Source of the DNA: Anaerolineae bacterium
GTDB lineage: Bacteria; Chloroflexota; Anaerolineae; Aggregatilineales; Phototrophicaceae
NCBI GenBank assembly: GCA_017303635.1
Contig: JAFLCG010000003.1
Location: 372,001-436,000, forward strand
Direction of reading: 5' to 3'
DNA length: 64,000 bases
The translations under genes and the position numbers were made by a program. Positions 1 through 8,118 of the stretch are shown piece after piece (position 1 is the stretch's first letter; each line of letters begins with the position of its first letter). The notes under the pieces are model-generated. The model was not told the origin of the DNA and did not search any database. It was given only the letters and a program-made list of their open reading frames with translations.

Positions 1-1487
1 TCGGCGAATCGGTCATTGCCGCCCGTGAACCGGATCTGTTCATGCCCTTCGCCACGCTGGTCTCCCCGCTCTGGTCAGGCCTTGCCCCGGATATGTCGGT
101 TCTGTTGGAGCATGTTTTCTGGTGGCTGGCACTCGGCGGCATTCTGCTGTTCACCCCCTACTTCCCCTACAGCAAACACGCCCATCTCTTCATGGCCCCG
201 CTCAACTTCCTGACCAAACCGAAGCGTACCAGCCTCGGCGAAATGGATAAGCTGGATTTTGATGACGACACGCTGGAACAGTTTGGCGTCAATCGGCTCG
301 ACCAACTGCCCAAGACCAACATTCTGGATGGCTTCGCCTGCATCATGTGCAACCGCTGCCAGGATGTCTGCCCGGCCTATACCACCGGCAAGGAACTCTC
401 GCCGTCGGCGCTGGAAATCAACAAACGCTACTTCATCAAGGAACACATGGCGGATCTGGCCGCTGGCAACGAAGTCGATATTCCCCTGGTCGGCACCATC
501 ATCAGCGAAAGCGCCCTGTGGGCCTGTACCGCATGTGGTGCCTGTGTCGATATTTGCCCGGTGGGTAACGAACCGATGCTGGACATCCTCAACATCCGCC
601 GTGATGCGGTGCTGATGCAAAGTGAATTCCCGAAGGATTTGCAGAACGCCTTCAAAGGCATGGAACGGCAGGGCAACCCCTGGCAGGCCCCCCGTGAAGA
701 CCGCTTCAAATGGGCCAAAGGGCTGGAATTCCCGGTGCCGACTGTCGATGAAAACCCGAACTTTGAAATCCTCTACTGGACGGGTTGTGCCGTCAATTAC
801 GATCCCCGCGCCCAGTTAACCGCCCGCGCCTTTGTCAAAGTTCTGCACACCGCCGAAGTCAATTTTGCGGTGCTCGGTGAACAGGAAAACTGCACCGGTG
901 ATGTGGCCCGCCGTGCCGGTAAGGAAGATCTCTATTTTGAACTCGCCAGTGGCAATGTCGAACTGCTGAACGAGGTCAAACCACCGCGTATCGTCGTGAC
1001 CTGCCCGCACTGCTTGCAAAACCTGGGCAAGGAGTACCATCAGTTTGGGGGTAACTACGAAGTCATCCATCACACTGAACTGATTCAGGAACTCATCACG
1101 GCTGGTCGCTTGCCGGCCAACGCCTATCCCAAGCAGGAAGCCAACGTCACCTTCCACGATCCCTGCTACCTCGGTCGGCAAAACGGTGTCGTCGAAGCCC
1201 CACGCACGGTCATGGAGTCCTTTGGTAAGTCGCTGGTCGAAATGCCGCGTACCAAAACCAATTCATTCTGTTGTGGTGCCGGTGGTGCCCAGTTCTGGAA
1301 AGAAGAAGAACACGGCAAGAAAGCCGTCAATGCAGAACGCTACGCCGAAGCCAAAGCAACCGGCGCGCATGTGCTGGCGGTCGGTTGCCCGTTCTGCGCC
1401 CAGATGTTTGAAAGCGCCAAGGCCAACGCCCCTGGCGGCCCGGTCATCATGGATGTGGCGGAATTGATCGCCGAACGGCTGCCCTAA
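1..1487 (+). CDS. Membrane-linked heterodisulfide-reductase-like (Fe-S)-binding oxidoreductase, 5'-partial
   Basis: The frame is open to the window edge (it reads through from base 3), so the ATG at 42 is probably internal and the gene begins upstream. A hydrophobic segment lies near residues 20-42 (counted from that ATG), like the last helix of a NarI/cytochrome b-type anchor. Two 4Fe-4S motifs follow: CIMCNRCQDVCP (Cys 100, 103, 106, 110) and CTACGACVDICP (Cys 162, 165, 168, 172). Two CCG (cysteine-rich) domains come after, with TCPHC and FCCGAGG motifs. This arrangement is known from HdrD/GlcF/LldE-like electron-transfer proteins, which pass electrons between quinones or other carriers and an unknown soluble partner. 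The real substrate cannot be read from sequence. The gene ends with TAA and is followed by a convergent gene. Confidence 0.85.
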   Translation, partial: GESVIAAREPDLFMPFATLVSPLWSGLAPDMSVLLEHVFWWLALGGILLFTPYFPYSKHAHLFMAPLNFLTKPKRTSLGEMDKLDFDDDTLEQFGVNRLDQLPKTNILDGFACIMCNRCQDVCPAYTTGKELSPSALEINKRYFIKEHMADLAAGNEVDIPLVGTIISESALWACTACGACVDICPVGNEPMLDILNIRRDAVLMQSEFPKDLQNAFKGMERQGNPWQAPREDRFKWAKGLEFPVPTVDENPNFEILYWTGCAVNYDPRAQLTARAFVKVLHTAEVNFAVLGEQENCTGDVARRAGKEDLYFELASGNVELLNEVKPPRIVVTCPHCLQNLGKEYHQFGGNYEVIHHTELIQELITAGRLPANAYPKQEANVTFHDPCYLGRQNGVVEAPRTVMESFGKSLVEMPRTKTNSFCCGAGGAQFWKEEEHGKKAVNAERYAEAKATGAHVLAVGCPFCAQMFESAKANAPGGPVIMDVAELIAERLP

Positions 1488-1504
1488 GCCAATCAGGGGA
1501 TGCG

Positions 1505-1535
1505 GAATAGGCTCAATGCAGGTTGCAGCCTATTC
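1505..1535. terminator. Hairpin between convergent genes
   Basis: Arms GAATAGGCT (1505-1513) and AGCCTATTC (1527-1535) form a 9-bp stem between two convergent genes. It overlaps the stop codon of the minus-strand gene. No T-run follows, so a terminator role is only suggested by position. Confidence 0.3.
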
Positions 1536-1904
1536 TGCCTGATCCTTGCGCTCGGCCAGCACCGCCTGAAGCAGTTGCATCGCGTCAATCGCCGTTGGAA
1601 AGCCCGCGTAGAGCGTGCTTTGCAGGATGACTTCCTCGATCTCCTGCGGGGTTAACCCCACCCGCAGCCCGTTGCCGATGTGAATCTTGAGCTGCGGCCA
1701 GCGCCCCAGCACCGTCAGCATGCCAATCGTCAGCATCAGCCGTTCCCGCAGGCTCAGGCCGGGCCGCGAATAAACATCGCCGTAGGCATACTCCAACACA
1801 TAGCGTCCCAGGTCGCCCAACGGGGCCAAAATCTCCGCACTGGCATCCGGGTTGAGTTCGGCCAGTCGCTCAAGCCCGCGTTGGTAACGGCTGTCATCCG
1901 TCAT
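1530..1904 (-). CDS. Carboxymuconolactone decarboxylase family protein
   Basis: A 124-residue protein of the AhpD/CMD-like alpha-helical fold. The segment LSLRERLMLTIGMLTVLGRWPQ followed by GNGLRVGLTPQEIEEVILQ and a YAGFPTAIDAMQ stretch is the family pattern (quoted in pieces: LSLRERLMLTIG, GLTPQEIEEVILQ, YAGFPTAID). There is no CxxC pair, so it resembles the decarboxylase-like branch rather than the AhpD peroxidase branch. The start is placed at the internal ATG at 1904 because GAGGGA lies 8 bases upstream; an ATG 18 bases further out would contain that ribosome site inside the gene. It stands alone, convergent with the Fe-S oxidoreductase. The true substrate is unknown; family members handle ring-cleavage lactones or act as peroxidase-like proteins. 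Confidence 0.8.
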   Translation of the reverse strand: MTDDSRYQRGLERLAELNPDASAEILAPLGDLGRYVLEYAYGDVYSRPGLSLRERLMLTIGMLTVLGRWPQLKIHIGNGLRVGLTPQEIEEVILQSTLYAGFPTAIDAMQLLQAVLAERKDQAE

Positions 1905-1936
1905 CGGAAATCCCTCGTCCAATCACCAGTAGCCTA

Positions 1937-1970
1937 ATTAAAACGCGCCTGCTCGGTCGGGCAGGCGCGT
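1937..1970 (-). terminator. Rho-independent terminator of the Ig-like/HhH protein gene
   Basis: Read on the minus strand, a 10-bp stem (ACGCGCCTGC with GCAGGCGCGT, 8-base loop) is followed by TTTTAATT. It sits 15 bases past the stop of the minus-strand gene that ends at 1985. Confidence 0.75.
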
Positions 1971-1984
1971 GTCAACAACTATCC

Positions 1985-3340
1985 TTAAGAAGCGGGTGGG
2001 GTCGTACCCGGTTTGGGGGCACGATCCAACACGGTCGGATCATCCATGCGACCAGCAGTCAGCATGCTCTGGAAGATCGCTAACCCGGCCTGGTCATCCA
2101 CCACCAGATACTCCGCCTGTTTCGACCAGGTTGGAATGCTGGGCGCAAAGCGCATCCCGGCCTTCTCGACTGCGCCGTGCAGATCGGCCTCAGTAGCTTT
2201 CGCCAGATCCTCAAAGGTCAGGATACCGGCCGTGTTCAAGGCTTTTTCGAACTTGGGACCGATCCCCTCGACCCGTTTCAGGTCGTCCTTGTCGGATTTC
2301 TTGGGGGTGGCACGGACTGCCGCCGGCGCAGGTTTCACTGGCGCAGGGACGGGTTCGGGAATGCTGAAGTTACGCCGTACGGATCGAGTTTCCCCGGTGC
2401 TATTGGTGACCGTCACATACAAGCTGTGATTGCCAGGGTTCAGCCCAGCGGTATCCACGCGATAGCTGTATGGTGGCTGAATGAGCGTGACCTGCCGTTC
2501 ATGATCGAGGTCAAAGTCGACGCGGGTGACGGCGGCCTGATCAGAGGCCAGCTTGAGCATGACATCGCGGGTATCGTCACCCACGCGCTCGCCTTCCATG
2601 ACGCCGGTCAGATCGAAGGCCAGTGGGGGAACGGTTGCCTTAACGGGTGCAACCGGGGTTGCCTCCGGCACCGTGAAGTGAATGCGCTTGCGTTCCATAT
2701 CCCCGGACACACCCGTGACGGTAAAGTCCAGGACATGGGCACCGGGAGCCATGCTGGCCCCATCCAGTCGATAGCTATAGGGGGGCTGAATGAGTGAAAC
2801 CTGCCGTTCACCGTCCAGGTCAATATCGACGCGACGAACTGCCTGCCCACCCTCCGGCTTGAGCATGACATCGTGGGTATGGTCATCCATGACTTCGCCA
2901 TCGGTCACACCGGTGATGGTATAGTGCAGCGGCAGTGCCATTGTCTTCATGACATCAGCCCCGGCGGCCTGGGCCGCAGCTACTGCTTCAGCCGGTGTGG
3001 ACTCCATCGGAGTGACTGCGGGTTGCGGCGGCGGCGGCGGCGGCGGCGCAGACGGGGTCACTGGATTGGCCTTCAAGTCCGCAATGACCTGCGCCCCAGC
3101 AGCGCGGGCGGCGGCAACCGCCTCGGTAGGACGGATAGTCATGGCACGCTCACTCGGCTCGCTGGAGGCAAAGCGCACGCTCAGCCAGTCCCAAAGCCAG
3201 ATGATAAGCGCCAGAACGATGAGCAGCAGCACATCCCACCAGGCCGCGGCTTCATCCCGCCGGGCAACATGGTTCATGGCCTGGAAAACTGCGCCGACGA
3301 TGAACGCAGTACTGAATAACGCACGGAGTCGACGATCCAT
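1985..3340 (-). CDS. Membrane-anchored protein with tandem Ig-like repeats and a C-terminal helix-hairpin-helix domain
   Basis: A 451-residue protein. It starts with two hydrophobic stretches (about residues 5-25 and 35-55: ALFSTAFIVGAVFQAM, WDVLLLIVLALIIWLW). Two copies of an AVAAA(R/Q)AAGA segment are joined by a proline-rich linker with seven prolines in a row. Then come two clearly homologous, roughly 90-residue beta-type repeats, each containing ERQV(S/T)LIQPPYSYR. The C-terminus (about 355-430) reads DDLKRVEGIGPKFEKALNTAG, a helix-hairpin-helix/DUF4332-like domain usually linked to nucleic-acid or protein binding. ATG at 3340 is preferred over the one 21 bases upstream because GGAG lies 10 bases ahead of it. 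The role is unknown. I infer an envelope-anchored protein whose C-terminal domain may face the cytoplasm or act only as a protein-binding module. Confidence 0.75.
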   Translation of the reverse strand: MDRRLRALFSTAFIVGAVFQAMNHVARRDEAAAWWDVLLLIVLALIIWLWDWLSVRFASSEPSERAMTIRPTEAVAAARAAGAQVIADLKANPVTPSAPPPPPPPQPAVTPMESTPAEAVAAAQAAGADVMKTMALPLHYTITGVTDGEVMDDHTHDVMLKPEGGQAVRRVDIDLDGERQVSLIQPPYSYRLDGASMAPGAHVLDFTVTGVSGDMERKRIHFTVPEATPVAPVKATVPPLAFDLTGVMEGERVGDDTRDVMLKLASDQAAVTRVDFDLDHERQVTLIQPPYSYRVDTAGLNPGNHSLYVTVTNSTGETRSVRRNFSIPEPVPAPVKPAPAAVRATPKKSDKDDLKRVEGIGPKFEKALNTAGILTFEDLAKATEADLHGAVEKAGMRFAPSIPTWSKQAEYLVVDDQAGLAIFQSMLTAGRMDDPTVLDRAPKPGTTPPAS

Positions 3341-3538
3341 GACGAATATGCTCCATAGCAATTGGAAGTTAGTCGTGTCGGATTATAACGAGTCCGGGCG
3401 TATTTTGCCCGCGTTAACTTCTTGATAGGGGCGTGGCTTTGTCCGTGTGGGCATCTCTGGTGTCCTTGTCTGTGTGTGGTTTGAGTGCTTAGGTGGATAT
3501 CCACTCCGTGTCGTTACTACTGATACAGCCATAGACTG

Positions 3539-3576
3539 AATCAAAACCAGGGGCCACATGGCCCCTGGTTTTGATT
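3539..3576. terminator. Strong bidirectional terminator hairpin
   Basis: A perfect 17-bp stem (arms 3539-3555 and 3560-3576) with an ACAT loop and runs of A/T at both ends. It lies just beyond the 3' end of the minus-strand ABC operon and most likely ends it. Confidence 0.85.
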
Positions 3577-3599
3577 AGCCGCAGGTTGTTTTCCTGCTG

Positions 3600-3788
3600 T
3601 TATTGTGAGTCTTCGTCCTGTTCCTGCTTGACGGCGGGTGGCGCCACCAGGTTGGGCTCCTGGGCGACCTCATCGTCGCAACTCCAGAGCGGGGTCCACC
3701 CATCGCGGATCAGGCCGCCGATGCCCAGGTTGATCGGGCGCAGGCTGACATCCTGCTCGCCCTCGTGAACCTGACGGACATCTGTCAA
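3600..3788 (-). CDS. Small hypothetical protein translationally overlapping the ABC ATPase
   Basis: A 62-residue frame beginning with TTG that overlaps the stop of the upstream ABC ATPase (TTGA). It ends 24 bases before a strong terminator, so it fills the remaining operon space. The product is hydrophilic, ends in an acidic QEQDEDSQ tail and carries a GIGGLIRDGWTPLW stretch. I recognise no family. Overlap with the preceding stop suggests translational coupling, but there is no clear ribosome site and no ATG in frame. It could be a real small subunit, or non-coding 3' sequence. Confidence 0.4.
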   Translation of the reverse strand: MTDVRQVHEGEQDVSLRPINLGIGGLIRDGWTPLWSCDDEVAQEPNLVAPPAVKQEQDEDSQ

Positions 3789-4582
3789 TAACTGTGCGCT
3801 TCTCGCAGGGTTTCCCGCACATCCGTGACCAGTTCGAAGAAGCGCGGCAGTTCACGGGTTTCAAAGGTGCGCGGATACGGCAGATCAATATCGACCACTT
3901 TGGTGATGCGCCCCGGTCGCGGTGACATGACCACCACCCGCTGACTGAGGAACACAGACTCGGCAATGCTGTGGGTCACAAAAATGACCGTTTTCTTGGT
4001 TTGTTCCCAGATCCGCAGCAGTTCCAGATTCATTCGCTCGCGCGTGAACTCGTCCAGCGCGCCGAAGGGTTCATCCATCAGCAGCAGGGGCGGATCAAAA
4101 GCCAGGGCACGGGCAATAGCGACGCGCTGCTGCATCCCACCGGAGAGCTGCCAGGGATAGTGTTTGCCGAACTTGCCCAGTTCGACTAGTTCCAGCATTT
4201 GCTGGGCCTTCTGTTTGCGCTCGGCTGCCGAGTAGCCCATGATCTCCAACGGAAGCTGTACATTGGCGCTGACGGTGCGCCAGTCATAGAGCGTCGCCGC
4301 CTGAAAGACCATGCCGTAATCCCGGTCAAGCCGCGCCTGCGCCGGAGTCTTGCCATTGATCCTGATTTGCCCATTCGTGGGCGGCAGCAAATCGGCGATC
4401 ACCCGCAGCAGGGTCGATTTGCCGCAGCCGCTAGGGCCGATCAGGGAGATGAACTCGCCGGGGAAAATATCGACCTGAATATCCTTCAGGGCGATGACCT
4501 GCTCATCACTGCCCTGTTTGAAGATCTTGTTCACTCCCTTGATGCTGATGACGGGAGTGGACGCGGAAGGGGTACTTGCCAT
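3785..4582 (-). CDS. ABC transporter ATP-binding protein, NitT/TauT (nitrate/sulfonate) type
   Basis: A 265-residue ATPase that energises import by the neighbouring permease. It shows Walker A GPSGCGKS (about residue 50), a Q-loop (GMVFQAATLYDW), signature LSGGMQQR, Walker B LLLMDEP, and an H-loop THSIAESVFL. The Q-loop sequence and the C-terminal RPGRI..V.DIDLPYPR segment are typical of the SsuB/TauB/NrtD subfamily that imports nitrate, sulfonates, pyrimidine precursors or riboflavin. The ATG at 4582 is chosen because GGAG is 7 bases upstream; an ATG at 4588 would be too close to it. It lies 80 bases downstream of the permease gene in the same orientation. No separate substrate-binding protein gene is nearby, so the substrate is open. 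Confidence 0.9.
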   Translation of the reverse strand: MASTPSASTPVISIKGVNKIFKQGSDEQVIALKDIQVDIFPGEFISLIGPSGCGKSTLLRVIADLLPPTNGQIRINGKTPAQARLDRDYGMVFQAATLYDWRTVSANVQLPLEIMGYSAAERKQKAQQMLELVELGKFGKHYPWQLSGGMQQRVAIARALAFDPPLLLMDEPFGALDEFTRERMNLELLRIWEQTKKTVIFVTHSIAESVFLSQRVVVMSPRPGRITKVVDIDLPYPRTFETRELPRFFELVTDVRETLREAHSY

Positions 4583-4656
4583 AACCATACTCCGTGCAAT
4601 GCGGTGTGTCCGGCTGTCAGCGATCAGCCGGAACGATCACTGTATTCGTACGACTT

Positions 4657-4677
4657 CATAGACTATCGATTATCCGA
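4657..4677. repeat. Heptanucleotide repeat array overlapping the permease stop codon
   Basis: Three 7-bp units in register: CATAGAC, TATCGAT, TATCCGA. On the minus strand the array supplies the TAG stop (4663-4665) of the permease gene. Similar units occur at 8044, 18903, 28882 and 45723. Confidence 0.55.
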
Positions 4678-6420
4678 TGCTGGCCCGCGCAGCACCATGC
4701 GTTCAATCAGGCTGACGACCAGGAAAAAGCCGATTCCCAGCAGGGCTGCAATCACAATCGACGCCCACAGCTTAGCCGGGTCTGAGGTGTAATACTGGTT
4801 GAAGTTCAGGATGGCGCGGCCCAGCCCTCCAGCCACACCGGACGGCAGTTCACCAATGATGGCACCCACGATGCTGGCTGTGGCGGAGACTTTCAGCGCC
4901 GTGAAGATATACGGCAAGGCCGCCGGAAAGCGCAGCTTCCACATGATTTCCCAGGGAGTCGCCGCATAGGAACGCATCAATTCCAGCGCGGTTGGCTTGG
5001 GTGAAGTCAGGCCGCGCAGGGTATTGATTGTCACCGGGAAGAACGTCAGATAGGCGCTGATGACGGCCACCGCCACCGGCCCGGATCCCAGCGCGATCAC
5101 CACCATCGGCGCGACTGCCAGGATCGGCACCGTCTGCGAAGCCACCACATAGGGCAGGCAGCCGCGTTCCAGTAATTTGGAATGGGCGTAGACGGTCCCC
5201 AGCAGGAAGCCGAGTAACCCACCGGCCACAAACCCCATCAGCGCCTCGCCCCAGGTAGTCAGGGCGGATTCCGCGAGAATTCTAGTCAGCAGGACCGGCC
5301 CGTTGCGGCGAGCAGGTTGCAGCAGCGCCACAGCAATACTTTGAAGGTGGGGCATGTTCAGATCATTGGTAATTCGCAGATCCACCAGCACCAGGTTGCG
5401 CGGTTGGCTCAGAAAGCGGTCAACCGCCTGCCCCTCGGCAATCGTGCCAATCGAGCGGGACGCGATCTGGCTAAAGCTGGTGAGTGTCCCGGCTTCGTCG
5501 GCGCGCACCACCACCACGTAACGTCCCGGCAGCGCGGGGCGGATTTCAAATGGCCCGCTGAACTGGGTGCCATCCAGCGTGGGCAGGCGTCGCAAATCGG
5601 CAAAAGGTCCGGTGGCATCGCCTTCATCGGGGAAAGCCGGTGTCAGGTCTTCCACCGCGTTGCTATCGACGATGACCGCCTCAACCTCGCCATTTTGCAG
5701 GGCCATCAAGGTCGTAGTCTCGTCCGGATAGGTGCGATAGTTCCAACTGGCTTGTGGGAGGCCAATCTGGTAATCAACCGCTTCGCCAAAGGCTTTAAGC
5801 GCTTCCCAGGTGAGCAGCAGCGCGGAGATGATGACCACCACACCCACAAATTTACTGGCCCGCTGGTTCGTGAGCAGCAGAATTGCCAGGGCCAGCACGA
5901 TGCCGATCATGGCCAAATTCAGGCCGGGATAGCCCGGTTGAGCAGGTGGCAGCAGGAATAGCAGCACATCCAGCAGGAGAATCAGGGCGATCACGCAGCG
6001 CCGGGCTAAGCGGCCCCATTTCCATTGAGTGAGGAGTGCCATGGCAGCCAGCAGAATAGCGAACCCCAGCAGGAGCAGTGTCCCACCCCGCGCCACGCCG
6101 AGCGCCGCCTCAGTGCTCACTGATTCCTGCCCCTGTCCGACTGCCCAGCTTTTGGCAATTTGCCCTAACAGGCCTTCGGGTTCGCGTTCCTCGGATTGAC
6201 CGGCGACCCAGGTCATCAATTGACCGACGGTCGAAAGCTCAACCGTTGCGCTAGCCGTTTCGACGAACAGCGAGTTATAAAGCAGCAGCAGCGCCGCCAT
6301 CAGCAGGGCGGCTTCCAGGGCCAGCACGATCAACAAGCGCCGCAAAGGGCTTGGTGCGGCCAGCGCGTCTGTATCCGTTTGAAGTACGAGGGATGATGCC
6401 TCGTGAAGGGTATCCGCCAT
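4663..6420 (-). CDS. ABC transporter permease with a large N-terminal extension resembling a solute-binding protein
   Basis: A 585-residue protein, more than twice the usual SsuC/TauC permease length (about 250-270). The C-terminal third (about 350-580) is a normal BPD_transp_1 permease: five to six membrane segments and an EAA-like loop, LRFPAALPYIFTALKVS. In front of it are an N-terminal membrane helix, a long loop and several more helices (about 100-210). Then comes a 100-residue soluble part with YPDETTTLMALQNGEVEAVIVDS, which looks like a lobe of a periplasmic binding protein (quoted pieces: TTTLMALQNGEVEAVIVDS, GRYVVVVRADEAG). The start at 6420 has AAGG 9 bases upstream. It forms an operon with the ATPase at 3785. 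I infer that substrate capture may be built into this subunit, since no separate binding protein is nearby. Confidence 0.85.
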   Translation of the reverse strand: MADTLHEASSLVLQTDTDALAAPSPLRRLLIVLALEAALLMAALLLLYNSLFVETASATVELSTVGQLMTWVAGQSEEREPEGLLGQIAKSWAVGQGQESVSTEAALGVARGGTLLLLGFAILLAAMALLTQWKWGRLARRCVIALILLLDVLLFLLPPAQPGYPGLNLAMIGIVLALAILLLTNQRASKFVGVVVIISALLLTWEALKAFGEAVDYQIGLPQASWNYRTYPDETTTLMALQNGEVEAVIVDSNAVEDLTPAFPDEGDATGPFADLRRLPTLDGTQFSGPFEIRPALPGRYVVVVRADEAGTLTSFSQIASRSIGTIAEGQAVDRFLSQPRNLVLVDLRITNDLNMPHLQSIAVALLQPARRNGPVLLTRILAESALTTWGEALMGFVAGGLLGFLLGTVYAHSKLLERGCLPYVVASQTVPILAVAPMVVIALGSGPVAVAVISAYLTFFPVTINTLRGLTSPKPTALELMRSYAATPWEIMWKLRFPAALPYIFTALKVSATASIVGAIIGELPSGVAGGLGRAILNFNQYYTSDPAKLWASIVIAALLGIGFFLVVSLIERMVLRGPASDNR

Positions 6421-6452
6421 GCGGTGAAACCTTACCTGTTCTGGACAATGCA

Positions 6453-6476
6453 GTAGGGACAAGGCGGGCCTTGTCC
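6453..6476 (+). repeat. REP-type hairpin
   Basis: GTAGG at the left edge, then a perfect 9-bp hairpin GGACAAGGC / GCCTTGTCC with a two-base loop. It shares the GTAGGG edge and the hairpin layout with the elements near the RAYT gene at 27.8 kb. It lies between two divergent genes. Confidence 0.6.
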
Positions 6477-6687
6477 GCTGGTCTATCTGACTTCGACCGA
6501 ATGATCCGCACAGTGTAACGATGAATGGCGGACTCAGCCAGCACGAGCATGGATTCTCGGTGATCGGCCTCCAGGATCGTCTCTAATCTTCAACTTCCTG
6601 GAACTCCCGTCCGTTTTGTTCGGTGCTTGTTAGGCGAAATGAGTAGGGTAAGCAGGGTTGTGGAACTGTAATTTTTAGGGATAGCTT

Positions 6688-8007
6688 ATGCGCGTAGGGA
6701 TTATCGGCGGCGGTTTGATGGGTACCACCATCGCCTGGTTGCTGACCCAGGCCGGCCATCAGGTGACCATCATCGAACAGGGAAATGACCTGGGCGGATT
6801 GAACGGTGACCTCGATTTTGAGGATGGTCTCACGGTCGCGCGTTACCAACATGCCATCCTTCCAACCGATCAGGCTGTGCAGGATCTGTGTGCGCGGCTC
6901 GGTTTGCAGGATGACCTGATTTTCCAGAATGCCCGAACCGGGTTTGTCCATGAACGCCAGATCTACCCGATGACCAACATTCGGGATTTTTTGGTTTTCC
7001 CATTAATCAACCTGCGTGACCGCTTCCGTCTGGGCAATACCATTATCCAGGCGCGCAACCGGAAAGACTGGCTGGTGCTGGATAGCATTCCAGTACGGCA
7101 GTGGCTGGTCAATATGTGCGGTCAATCTGCCTTTGAGCAAATCTGGCGACCTCTGTTGGAAGCCAAATTTGACGGTGTCTATGATCAGGTCGCTGCAACC
7201 TACGTCTGGGCCTGGCTCAACCGGATGTCCGGCATTCGCCAGGGGCCGACCATGCAGGGCACCATTGGCTACCTGCGTGGTGGACATGGTTCCCTGATTC
7301 AGAAGCTCGCCGAGGCCATCACCGATGCCGGCGGCCAGATCCTTTTGAATACCCGTGTGCGTGAAATCGAACTGGTCAATGGACATGCAGGGCGCGTCCG
7401 CACCTTCGATACCACCCTGGATTTTGATGCAGTCGTTGCGGCCATTGCCACACCGACCTTCTCCCGATTGATCCCTTCGGCTGAATCGAGTTATCTGCGT
7501 CGGTTGGAGAGTTCAACCTATCTTGGTCTGATTTGCCCGGTTATGGTGCTGAATCACCCGCTTTCCCCCTACTGGACACTCAATCTGACGGACGCGGAAA
7601 GCCCGTTCTCGACGGTGATTTCTACCCCGCATCCGGTCAACCCTAATTACCATGTGGTCTATCTGCCCCGCTATACCGCACCGGATAACGACTGGATGGG
7701 TGTTTCGGATGATGAGATCCGGGAAGCCTGGTTGGCCCACCTCAAGCTCATCTTCCCGGCTTTTAATGAAAGCTGGATTGAGCATTTTGCGGTCAGTCGC
7801 TCGCGTTATGTGGAGCCCATTTTTAATATCCACATGCTGGAAACCATGCCGGCTGTCCAAACACCTTATGCTGGTCTGTATCTGGCAAACACGGCTCAGG
7901 TCTATCCTGACCTGCCCACCAGCGAGTCCGCGATTGTCCACGCGGGTCGCGTCGCCCAGATCGTGCGGCAGGGCAAGCCCGTTTCCGAGCGTGTGACTGT
8001 CCCTTAA
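6688..8007 (+). CDS. FAD/NAD(P)-dependent oxidoreductase, protoporphyrinogen-oxidase/amine-oxidase-like
   Basis: A 439-residue flavoprotein. It opens with a dinucleotide-binding motif, GIIGGGLMGTTIAWLL, followed by the E at the end of the second strand (VTIIEQ) and a LGGL turn, as in the HemG/PDS/amine oxidase superfamily. The centre has GHGSLIQKLAEAITDAGGQI and a NTRVREIEL strand, the usual second nucleotide-contact region. The C-terminus (YAGLYLANTAQVYPDLPTSE) matches the FAD-closing motif. Chloroflexota carry several such proteins next to glycosyltransferases, and here one follows 111 bases downstream. That suggests a role in modifying lipid or sugar intermediates, such as UDP-galactopyranose-mutase-like chemistry or carotenoid/phytoene chemistry, but the substrate is not readable. 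Confidence 0.85.
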   Translation: MRVGIIGGGLMGTTIAWLLTQAGHQVTIIEQGNDLGGLNGDLDFEDGLTVARYQHAILPTDQAVQDLCARLGLQDDLIFQNARTGFVHERQIYPMTNIRDFLVFPLINLRDRFRLGNTIIQARNRKDWLVLDSIPVRQWLVNMCGQSAFEQIWRPLLEAKFDGVYDQVAATYVWAWLNRMSGIRQGPTMQGTIGYLRGGHGSLIQKLAEAITDAGGQILLNTRVREIELVNGHAGRVRTFDTTLDFDAVVAAIATPTFSRLIPSAESSYLRRLESSTYLGLICPVMVLNHPLSPYWTLNLTDAESPFSTVISTPHPVNPNYHVVYLPRYTAPDNDWMGVSDDEIREAWLAHLKLIFPAFNESWIEHFAVSRSRYVEPIFNIHMLETMPAVQTPYAGLYLANTAQVYPDLPTSESAIVHAGRVAQIVRQGKPVSERVTVP

Positions 8008-8043
8008 TCAGCGTGTTTATCCGGGCTGATCACTGTGAGCGGC

Positions 8044-8057
8044 TAGCTGATAGCCAG
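8044..8057. repeat. Two units of the heptanucleotide repeat
   Basis: TAGCTGA followed by TAGCCAG, identical over 14 bases to 18924-18937 upstream of dnaB. It lies in the short gap between the oxidoreductase and the glycosyltransferase. Confidence 0.5.
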
Positions 8058-8118
8058 AACGGTTCTGGTTAGCGGCTGGTCGCTGGTGGTAGTCGCCCTT
8101 ATCAAAACCGGAACCACC

